The notes under the pieces are model-generated. The model worked only from the letters and a program-made list of their open reading frames with translations, was not told where the DNA came from and did no database searches. A program made the translations under genes and the position numbers. Shown here piece after piece: positions 58,458-64,000 of a DNA stretch of 64,000 nucleotides. Position 1 is the first letter of the stretch. Each line of letters opens with the position of its first letter. Origin of the DNA: Amycolatopsis sp. NBC_01488 (GTDB lineage: Bacteria; Actinomycetota; Actinomycetes; Mycobacteriales; Pseudonocardiaceae); the NCBI RefSeq assembly GCF_036227105.1, contig NZ_CP109434.1, positions 5,924,501 to 5,988,500 on the forward strand, read 5' to 3'.

Positions 58458-58895
58458 ATGAACCGGAGGATGATCGCACTACTGGGCGGGGTCGCCGCGA
58501 TGGCGGGGACCATGGCTTTCGCCGGTACGGCCGAAGCGGCGTCGACGCCGTGCAGTGCCGAAGCGAAGGCCTGCGTCCAGCGCAGTTCGAATACCGCGTG
58601 GCTGACGGACGGCGCCGGCCACGTCACCTACGGCGGGGTCCCGATCACGGTCGGGCTGGCGAAGTACCCGACCCCGCTCGGGACGTTCCACGTGCAGTAC
58701 AAGGACATCGACCACTACAGCAAGCAGTTCCACGGGCCGATGCCGTACTCGGTGTTCTTCACGACCACCGGCGTGGCGTTCCACCAGGGCAGCCTGAAGG
58801 TGAAGTCGCACGGGTGCGTGCACCTTTCGCACGCGTCCGCGGTGACGTTCTACAACGCGCTGCAGCCCGGTGACCTCGTCCAGGTCGTGCCCTGA
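58458..58895 (+). CDS. Secreted L,D-transpeptidase (YkuD family)
   Basis: A 145-residue exported cell-wall cross-linking enzyme. The signal peptide is residues 1-~27 (MIALLGGVAAMAGTMAFAGT). The YkuD domain carries His109 in GVAFHQGS and SHGCVHLSHASA with His118 and catalytic Cys120. It is at the short end of the family. GGGAGG precedes the ATG. It lies 65 bp after the putative effector gene on the same strand, which points to a shared cell-wall theme. Its 3' end overlaps the convergent gene by 46 bp. Confidence 0.92.
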   Translation: MNRRMIALLGGVAAMAGTMAFAGTAEAASTPCSAEAKACVQRSSNTAWLTDGAGHVTYGGVPITVGLAKYPTPLGTFHVQYKDIDHYSKQFHGPMPYSVFFTTTGVAFHQGSLKVKSHGCVHLSHASAVTFYNALQPGDLVQVVP

Positions 58896-59347
58896 TCCGT
58901 CCCTTGTGGACGGTCCAGGAGCGCGCCGGTGACGGCGCCGAAGACCAGGTGGTCCAGGACCTGCGGGACGCGGGGAAGCGTCCGCACGGTCGGGTAGGCC
59001 CGGCCGGCGACGCCCAGGTCCAGCGCCGCGATCACCAGTCCGGCCGCCGCGCCCCGCAACGCACCGAGGCGGTGGCGGCGGGCGGTCGCGGCGAGGACCC
59101 CGGTCCAGGCGGCCGAGACGAGCACGTGCGCGACCAGCCCGGCGGCGACGCCGGGCCGGTCGCGCCGGCCGGGGAGCAGGGTGCCCGCGGCGCGGGTCGC
59201 GGCGAGCACGTCGCGACCGGTGAAGAGGGCATGGGCGGTCGACGGTATCCCGCTCACCACCGCGGCGACCGCTCCCGCACGGAGGGCGCGGCGGATCCCC
59301 GCGTTCGTGAACGACACCGCGTCGGATGGCAGGAAAGCGTCGTCCAC
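58850..59347 (-). CDS. Alanine-rich membrane protein, unknown function
   Basis: A 165-residue hydrophobic protein with about four short membrane segments (RAGAVAAVVSGIPSTAHALF, VAAGLVAHVLVSAAWTGVLA, AGLVIAALDLGVAG, LDHLVFGAVTGALL). No domain is recognised. The frame starts at GTG 59347; no clear ribosome site. The 3' end overlaps the transpeptidase gene. It could be a real gene of the DUF6789-like kind; moderate confidence. Confidence 0.6.
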   Translation of the reverse strand: MDDAFLPSDAVSFTNAGIRRALRAGAVAAVVSGIPSTAHALFTGRDVLAATRAAGTLLPGRRDRPGVAAGLVAHVLVSAAWTGVLAATARRHRLGALRGAAAGLVIAALDLGVAGRAYPTVRTLPRVPQVLDHLVFGAVTGALLDRPQGTDQGTTWTRSPGCSAL

Positions 59348-59358
59348 GACGGTTCAGC

Positions 59359-59799
59359 TCACTCCGCCGCCAGGTAGGCGGCGACCCGGATCCGCAGCCC
59401 GCGGACGTGCGGCAGCGTGATGGTGAACTCCTCCGCGGGCCGGTATCCCGGCCATGGATCACCGTGCGTGCACGGGCCCGCGAAGTAGACAAAGCCGTCT
59501 TCGTCGTCGTAGCGCCCTGGTGACCAGCGTGCCGCGTCGCCGGCGCGGCCATCGGCGCACGCGGCCCGGGCGATCCAGTACGCCTCGTGCTTCATGACGC
59601 GGCGCAGCTGCGCGGCGAATCCCGGCAGCTCGGGCTCCGGCAGGCCGAGACCGCGGCTGCTCCAGACGCGCGGGGCGCGTTCAGACGCCCGCCCGGGACA
59701 CCCGAACGTCACCGCGCCGCCCGCGTAGCGGCGGGTCCAGTGGCCGGTTTTCCTTGCCAGGGCGGAGAAAGCGGATCCGCCGGTGAGTTCCAGCGTCAT
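59359..59799 (-). CDS. Uncharacterised small protein
   Basis: A 146-residue protein of unknown function, with several Trp, Tyr and Cys residues (KHEAYWIARAACADGRAGDA, GFVYFAGPCTHGDPWPGYRP) and a beta-rich C-terminus (TITLPHVRGLRIRVAAYLAA). TATCGT lies 6 nt before the ATG at 59799, the leaderless arrangement, which decides the start over a GTG at 59820. It lies 11 bp upstream of the membrane protein gene on the same strand. Confidence 0.65.
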   Translation of the reverse strand: MTLELTGGSAFSALARKTGHWTRRYAGGAVTFGCPGRASERAPRVWSSRGLGLPEPELPGFAAQLRRVMKHEAYWIARAACADGRAGDAARWSPGRYDDEDGFVYFAGPCTHGDPWPGYRPAEEFTITLPHVRGLRIRVAAYLAAE

Positions 59800-59866
59800 G
59801 GGAGAACGATAGTCGATCACCCGGTGACGGGTACCGCCGCGCGGGTGTCGATCACGGATCTCATGG

Positions 59867-59881
59867 TGTATACAGTATGCA
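59867..59881. promoter_or_regulatory. GntR-like operator before aldehyde dehydrogenase
   Basis: TGTATACAGTATGCA is an inverted repeat with 7-bp arms and one mismatch, of the TGTATAC type bound by GntR/FadR regulators. It lies 30 bp before the aldehyde dehydrogenase start. No GntR gene is nearby in the window. Confidence 0.5.
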
Positions 59882-59910
59882 GTAGGCTACCGTGGGCAGA
59901 GGAGACCGCC

Positions 59911-61272
59911 ATGTATTCCGTCACCAACCCCGCCACCGGTGAACTCGTGGAGGAGATCCCGAACGCGACCGACGAGGAGGTCCGCGCCGCGATCGATCGC
60001 GTCCACGGCGGGTTCGCGGCCTGGCGCGCCCGGCCGATCGCCGAACGGGCCGCGATCGTGCTGCGCGCGGCGGAGCTGTTCGCCGAACGCGCCGACGAGC
60101 TGGCCGCGGTCATGACCCTCGAAATGGGCAAGCGGATCAACGAAGGCCGCGGCGAGGTCGGCGTCGTCGTCGACATCTTCCGGTACTACGGCGAGCAGGG
60201 CCCGCAGCTGCTGGCCGACGAGCCGATCCCGATCCGGAGCGGCGAGGCCGTGCTGACCAAGGAGCCGATCGGGGCCCTGCTCGGGGTCATGCCGTGGAAC
60301 TTCCCGGCCTACCAGGTCGCCCGGTTCGTCGCGCCGAACCTGGTGCTGGGCAACACGATCCTGCTCAAGCACGCGTCGATCTGCCCGCGCTCGGCGGCGG
60401 CCATCGAGAGCGTGCTGCGGGACGCCGGCGTGCCGTCGGATGCCTACGTGAACGTGTTCGCGTCGAGCCGGCAGGTCCCGTGGATGCTCGCCGACCCGCG
60501 CCTGGTCGGCGTCTCGCTGACCGGCAGCGAGCAGGCCGGCATCTCCGTCGCGGCCGAAGCCGGGCGGAACCTCAAGAGGTGCGTCCTGGAGCTGGGCGGG
60601 TCCGACCCGCTGATCGTGCTGGACACCGCCGACCTCGACGAGACGGTCAAGGTCACCGCGACCGCCCGGATGCGCAACTGCGGCCAGTCGTGCAACGCGC
60701 CCAAGCGGATGATCGTGCTGGGCGAGCTCTACGACGAATTCGTCGACCGGCTCGCCAAGCGCGTCGCGGAGTACTACGTGCCGGGCGACCCGGCCGACCC
60801 GTCGACGACACTGCCGCCCCTGGCCACGATCGCGGCGGCCGACGAGGTGGCGGCCCAGGTCGAGACGGCGATCCGCGAAGGCGCGACCCTGCGCGCGGGC
60901 GGCCGCCGGGTGCCGGGCCCGGGCGCATACCTCGAGGCGACGGTCCTCACCGACGTGACGCCGGAAATGGCGGCGTACCACGAGGAGATCTTCGGCCCGG
61001 TGGTCCTGGTCTTCCGCGCGGAGACGGAGGAGGAGGCGATCGCACTGGCCAACGACACGCCGTTCGGCCTGGGCGCGAGCGTGTTCGGCACGGACCGCGA
61101 ACGAGCGGTCCGCGTGGCCCGGCAGATCGAGGCGGGGATGGTCTACCTCAACAAGTCGGGTGGGTCGGAGGCGGACCTGCCGTTCGGTGGGATCAAGCGG
61201 TCGGGCATCGGACGGGAGCTGGGACCGCTGGGTATCGAAGAGTTCATGAACAAGAAACCCATCCGCCTGTGA
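59911..61272 (+). CDS. Succinate-semialdehyde-type aldehyde dehydrogenase
   Basis: A 453-residue NAD(P) aldehyde dehydrogenase. Motifs are LGVMPWNFPAYQVARFVAPN, GSEQAGISVAAEAG, the Glu base in CVLELGGSDPLIV, and catalytic Cys in RNCGQSCNAPKRM, with EEIFGPVV and LPFGGIKRSGIGRELG. The EMGKRINEGRGEV segment matches the succinate-semialdehyde dehydrogenase (GabD/Sad) group. GAGGAG is six bases before the ATG. No partner genes adjoin. Substrate assignment is by subfamily only. Confidence 0.9.
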   Translation: MYSVTNPATGELVEEIPNATDEEVRAAIDRVHGGFAAWRARPIAERAAIVLRAAELFAERADELAAVMTLEMGKRINEGRGEVGVVVDIFRYYGEQGPQLLADEPIPIRSGEAVLTKEPIGALLGVMPWNFPAYQVARFVAPNLVLGNTILLKHASICPRSAAAIESVLRDAGVPSDAYVNVFASSRQVPWMLADPRLVGVSLTGSEQAGISVAAEAGRNLKRCVLELGGSDPLIVLDTADLDETVKVTATARMRNCGQSCNAPKRMIVLGELYDEFVDRLAKRVAEYYVPGDPADPSTTLPPLATIAAADEVAAQVETAIREGATLRAGGRRVPGPGAYLEATVLTDVTPEMAAYHEEIFGPVVLVFRAETEEEAIALANDTPFGLGASVFGTDRERAVRVARQIEAGMVYLNKSGGSEADLPFGGIKRSGIGRELGPLGIEEFMNKKPIRL

Positions 61273-61275
61273 GTG

Positions 61276-61317
61276 GTGGGTGGGGAACGGGGCCAAGTCC
61301 GGCCGTTCCCCACCCAC
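61276..61317. terminator. Strong bidirectional terminator
   Basis: GTGGGTGGGGAACGG and CCGTTCCCCACCCAC form a perfect 15-bp stem around a 12-base loop, between the convergent aldehyde dehydrogenase and binding-protein genes. Confidence 0.85.
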
Positions 61318-61339
61318 GACCCCGCCCCGGCGGGAATGC

Positions 61340-62626
61340 CTACGGGATGATGCCCTTGGAGTTCAGTGCGTCCGTCAACCGGTCGCGCAGTTCGGTCGCC
61401 GTGGCCTGGACGTCGATCTCCGCCGGGGGTGACAGTACCTTCGAGATCACCGTCGAGAGGTTCTGGTACGCCGGGGTCAGCGGGCGGACCGCCGCGTTCG
61501 TCAGGGCCGCCTGGATGTCGCCCTTCATCGGGTACTGGTCGGCCATCGTCGGGTTTTCCTTCGCGTCCGGCGGTTTGGCCGGGTCCAGTGGTGCGTTGTC
61601 GCGGTAGATCGACGCGATGCTCGGCGGGATACCGTCGACCAGGGCCTGATACTTCTGCGAAGTCGCGTTGCGCAGGCACAGCGCCGCTTCGAACGCCTCC
61701 GGCTTGTGCTGCGAGTACGTGGAGACCGCCAGGTTGAACCCGCCGATCGTGACGCGGCTGGGCCGGCCCGCCACCACTGACGGGTACCGCGTCCACTTGA
61801 AGTGCGTCAGGTCCTGCGGCTTCTCCTTGGCGTAGGAGGCGTAGACGAACGGCCAGTTCAGCTCGGTCGCCGCCTGGCCGCGCTGGAACGCCTGGCGGAT
61901 GTCGTCCTCCTTCTGGTTCGTCAGCGACGGGTCCGTGATCCCCGCCGTCGTGAGCTTCTTCAGCAGCTCCAGCGCGCGGACGGCACCGTCGTCCAGCACC
62001 ACGGACTTGCCGTCGTCGGAGAGGATGTGGCCGCCCGCGGAGGCGACGAGCGTGTTGTAGAAGACGACCAGGCCTTCGTACTGCGCGCCGGTGAACACGA
62101 CCTGGTACGGCTTCCCGGCGGCCTTCAGCTGCTGCGCCTGCGACATCAGCTCGTCGAACGTCTTCGGCGGCGATGGCGTGATCCGGTCGTCGTACCAGAG
62201 CAGCTGGACATTCGTGTTCTTCGTGGCGCCGTAAAGCTTTCCGTTCCACTTGGCGGTGGCCAGCGGCCCGGGCAGCACGTCCCGGGTGGCCGCCGCCGCG
62301 TTCGCGCCGGTCCACTCCTGCGCCCAGCCCGCCTCGGCGAACTCCGGCACCCACGTGACGTCGAGGCCGAGCACGTCCAGTGACGTGTCCCCGGCGGCGA
62401 GCCGCCGGACCATCTGTTCACGTTGGCCGTCCGCGCCGCGCGGCAGCTTGTTGTAGACGATCTTGTACCGGCCCGCGGCCTCCTGCGTGCACCGGTCGAC
62501 CACCGTCTGGAGGTGATCCTCCGGCGAGATGTACAGGTTGATCGTGAGGCCGGCGGCCGAGGAGCACGCCGCCAGCGCGGTGGCGGCGAGCAGGGTCGCA
62601 CCGGTGAGGGGAAGGAGCTGGCGCAT
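61340..62626 (-). CDS. Sugar ABC transporter substrate-binding lipoprotein (orphan)
   Basis: A 428-residue extracellular solute-binding protein, family 1. The lipobox is LAAC (residues ~16-20; ATALAACSSAAG). The fold is shown by LDVLGLDVTWVPEFAEAGWA, KWNGKLYGATKNTNVQLLWY, and TKRYPSV-like and SRVTIGGFNLAVS segments. AAGGAGG lies before the ATG. It is divergent from a LacI regulator, with two CAAGCGCTTG operators in the gap, so it is sugar-controlled. No permease or ATPase gene follows (an aldehyde dehydrogenase converges), so it must use partners encoded elsewhere. Confidence 0.92.
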   Translation of the reverse strand: MRQLLPLTGATLLAATALAACSSAAGLTINLYISPEDHLQTVVDRCTQEAAGRYKIVYNKLPRGADGQREQMVRRLAAGDTSLDVLGLDVTWVPEFAEAGWAQEWTGANAAAATRDVLPGPLATAKWNGKLYGATKNTNVQLLWYDDRITPSPPKTFDELMSQAQQLKAAGKPYQVVFTGAQYEGLVVFYNTLVASAGGHILSDDGKSVVLDDGAVRALELLKKLTTAGITDPSLTNQKEDDIRQAFQRGQAATELNWPFVYASYAKEKPQDLTHFKWTRYPSVVAGRPSRVTIGGFNLAVSTYSQHKPEAFEAALCLRNATSQKYQALVDGIPPSIASIYRDNAPLDPAKPPDAKENPTMADQYPMKGDIQAALTNAAVRPLTPAYQNLSTVISKVLSPPAEIDVQATATELRDRLTDALNSKGIIP

Positions 62627-62656
62627 GTCGGCCTCCTTGCCGGACAGGCGACGCAT

Positions 62657-62670
62657 TGCAAGCGCTTGCA
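62657..62670. promoter_or_regulatory. LacI operator 1
   Basis: TGCAAGCGCTTGCA, a perfect 14-bp palindrome of the LacI/CcpA type, 30 bp upstream of the binding-protein start. Its centre is 66 bp from that of operator 2. Confidence 0.85.
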
Positions 62671-62720
62671 TCGATGATTAGCCTCAATGAAGGGCACTGT
62701 CAATGGCAGGGACGCGAACG

Positions 62721-62738
62721 GTTGCAAGCGCTTGCAAC
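62721..62738. promoter_or_regulatory. LacI operator 2
   Basis: GTTGCAAGCGCTTGCAAC, a perfect 18-bp palindrome ending 14 bp before the LacI start at 62753. Its position implies autoregulation and, with operator 1, possible looping. Confidence 0.88.
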
Positions 62739-62752
62739 GAATGGGGCAGGAG

Positions 62753-63775
62753 ATGCCGGAGAAGCTCGACGACGTGGCGCGGCTCGCCGGCGTCTCGGCG
62801 GCGACCGTGTCGCGGGCCCTGCGCGGGGTGCGCGGGGTCGCCGACGGCACGCGGACCCGGGTGCTCGCGGCCGCCGCGGAGCTCGGGTACGCCATCTCGC
62901 CTGCCGCGTCGAGCCTGGCCACCGGCCGGACCGGGACGGTCGGCGTGATCGTGCCCTACGTCGACCGCTGGTACTACGCGCGGATCATCTCCGGCGTCGA
63001 GCGGGTGCTGCGCGACGCCGGGACCAGCCTGCTGCTCTACAACCTCGGCGACGACCCGGGCCGTCAGCGGTTCTTCGCGACCCTGCCGGTGCGCCGCCGG
63101 GTCGACGCGGTGCTCGTGCTCTCCCTCCCCCTGACCGAGGCGGAACGCGAACTGCTGCTGGGCCTCGACGTCCCGCTCGTCACGATCGGCACCGAGGAGC
63201 CCGGCGCGGACTCCGTCGGGATCGACGACCACGCGGCCGCCGTCACGGCCATGCGACACCTCGTCCAGCTGGGTCACCGCGAAATCGCGTTCATCGGCGA
63301 GAGCGATCCGATCCCGCTGGGGTTCACGACGCCGTTGCGGCGGCTGGCGGCGTACCGCGAGGTCTACCACGCGGTGTGCGGGGAGGACGGCCGCGAGCCG
63401 GAAGCCGCGTTCGAGACCGCCGGCGGGTTCACCGTCGCGGGCGGGGAACGCGCGATGGGCGCCCTGCTCGGCCTGCCCCGCCGGCCGACCGCCGTGTTCG
63501 CCGCGTCGGACGAGATGGCGTTCGGCGCGCTGCGGACGCTCCGCCGCGCCGGGCTGCGGGTGCCGGAGGACGTCTCGGTGCTCGGGTTCGACGACCACGA
63601 CCTGGCCGACCTGCTCGAACTGAGCACGGTCGCGCAGCCCGTCGCCGAGCTGGGCGAGCGGGCCGGGCGGCTCCTCGTGACGCGATTGTCCGGTGGAAAA
63701 ATCGCGACATCGCCGTCGATTCTTGGGACCCAACTAGTCCTTCGCGGCAGTACCGCTCCGCCCAGAAGGTTCTGA
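62753..63775 (+). CDS. LacI-family sugar-responsive regulator
   Basis: A 340-residue LacI repressor: KLDDVARLAGVSAATVSRAL, hinge SPAASSLATGRTGTVGVIVP, and a sugar-binding domain with DAVLVLSLPL, HLVQLGHREIAFIGES and AVFAASDEMAFGALRTLRRA. ATG at 62753 is preferred, but ATG at 62741 is in frame. It is divergent from the binding-protein gene and flanked by two perfect palindromes that match the family. It probably represses the transporter gene until its sugar is present. Confidence 0.93.
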   Translation: MPEKLDDVARLAGVSAATVSRALRGVRGVADGTRTRVLAAAAELGYAISPAASSLATGRTGTVGVIVPYVDRWYYARIISGVERVLRDAGTSLLLYNLGDDPGRQRFFATLPVRRRVDAVLVLSLPLTEAERELLLGLDVPLVTIGTEEPGADSVGIDDHAAAVTAMRHLVQLGHREIAFIGESDPIPLGFTTPLRRLAAYREVYHAVCGEDGREPEAAFETAGGFTVAGGERAMGALLGLPRRPTAVFAASDEMAFGALRTLRRAGLRVPEDVSVLGFDDHDLADLLELSTVAQPVAELGERAGRLLVTRLSGGKIATSPSILGTQLVLRGSTAPPRRF

Positions 63776-63877
63776 CCTGCGCTTTTTCCGGCGTTGCTCT
63801 GTTCGGTCGATTGCGGCCTACTCGATCTTTCGGTCAAATAATCGCCGACAAGGATTAATCGCCGTGAGGAGCTGGCT
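63776..63877. other. Promoter region of the right-edge DUF742 gene
   Basis: About 100 bp between the LacI stop and the DUF742 start, AT-richer near 63825-63860 (TTTCGGTCAAATAATCG). No roadblock or kinase gene fits here. A GAGGAG ribosome site is at 63866-63871. Confidence 0.5.
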
Positions 63878-64000
63878 GTGCACTGGGGGTCCGTGCTCGA
63901 AGAAGGCGGTGCGGGGATGGTCCGCCCGTACTTCCGCACCCATGGCCGAACACGCCCGACCCGCGACCTGCCGGTCGAGACGCTGGTGTCGATCACCCAG
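63878..64000 (+). CDS. DUF742 (CvnC-like) protein, truncated by window end
   Basis: The first 41 residues are visible: MHWGSVLEEGGAGMVRPYFR, then THGRTRPTRDLPVETLVSIT. The VRPYxxTxGRTRP and LPVETLV motifs are those of DUF742 proteins from actinobacterial conservons, where they work with a sensor kinase, a roadblock protein and a small GTPase. Start is GTG at 63878 with GAGGAG six bases upstream. The kinase and roadblock genes that usually precede it are absent; a GTPase gene would be expected to the right. Confidence 0.85.
   Translation, partial: MHWGSVLEEGGAGMVRPYFRTHGRTRPTRDLPVETLVSITQ

Noticed and set aside
1..64000. tRNA, rRNA or riboswitch genes
   Set aside because: Scanned gaps for cloverleaf arms, CCA-type 3' ends and conserved rRNA or riboswitch cores by eye; nothing convincing was found.

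Overview
The window is high-GC (roughly 70%) actinobacterial chromosome. The best match by gene content is a Pseudonocardiales organism such as Amycolatopsis. The pointers are a Scr1-type helix-turn-helix/DUF397 pair, a DUF742 (conservon) gene at the right edge, many PadR/TetR/IclR/LacI/WYL regulators, several promoters of leaderless type, a glycopeptide/macrolide-type glycosyltransferase and an FMN-transferase electron-transfer operon. The genus is an inference. No rRNA, tRNA or CRISPR array was seen.

Layout. (1) 1-6062: a D-glucarate catabolic operon (kdgD, gudD, an uncharacterised gene, 2-oxoglutarate semialdehyde dehydrogenase), with a divergent IclR regulator and two GTTC-N8-GAAC half-site pairs between them. 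(2) 6216-8591: an exported family-8 polysaccharide lyase; 8663-10144: a Baeyer-Villiger-type flavin monooxygenase. (3) 10135-17501, minus strand: rpmJ (zinc-free L36) and a tightly coupled five-gene set coding for a SWIM protein, DUF5691, a MoxR AAA+ ATPase, DUF5682 and a VWA protein. This is the strongest candidate for a poorly described system. (4) 17581-24040: PadR/GyrI-like pair, SRPBCC-acyl-CoA ligase fusion, WYL regulator with divergent VOC protein, and the Scr1/DUF397 pair. (5) 24090-34183: 3-hydroxybutyrate dehydrogenase, MFS carrier and PucR-type regulator; a divergent MFS/LacI pair; an internally deleted oxidoreductase with a TetR gene; a secreted PHB-depolymerase-like esterase and a second secreted hydrolase. 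Several of these fit use of polyhydroxybutyrate and its monomer, which is inferred. (6) 34544-38685: small membrane protein, DHFR-like reductase, and a minus-strand operon of secreted phosphoesterase, MFS and beta-propeller-like protein.

(7) 38922-43406: an apbE / membrane cytochrome / NuoF-like / ferredoxin operon whose apbE is split by an IS481-family element; the insertion lies inside a palindrome that itself reads in frame with apbE. (8) 43523-54068: glycosyltransferase, Ser/Thr kinase, SDR, DUF6069-like membrane protein, deazaflavin-dependent reductase, DrrAB-type ABC exporter, OsmC protein and a large secreted M4 metalloprotease. (9) 54386-59799: msrA, tautomerase with divergent TetR, STAS protein, an eight-unit 21-bp minisatellite, a secreted protein with a WXG100-like N-terminus and a lysozyme-like C-terminus, an L,D-transpeptidase and small hypotheticals. 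(10) 59911-64000: an aldehyde dehydrogenase, an orphan sugar-binding lipoprotein with a divergent LacI regulator flanked by two perfect operators, and the start of a DUF742 gene.

Regulation visible in the DNA: at least eight genes have a TANNNT -10 box 6-8 nt before the start codon, which is the pattern of leaderless transcripts. Palindromic operators are visible at seven or more regulator genes, and seven long hairpins act as likely terminators.
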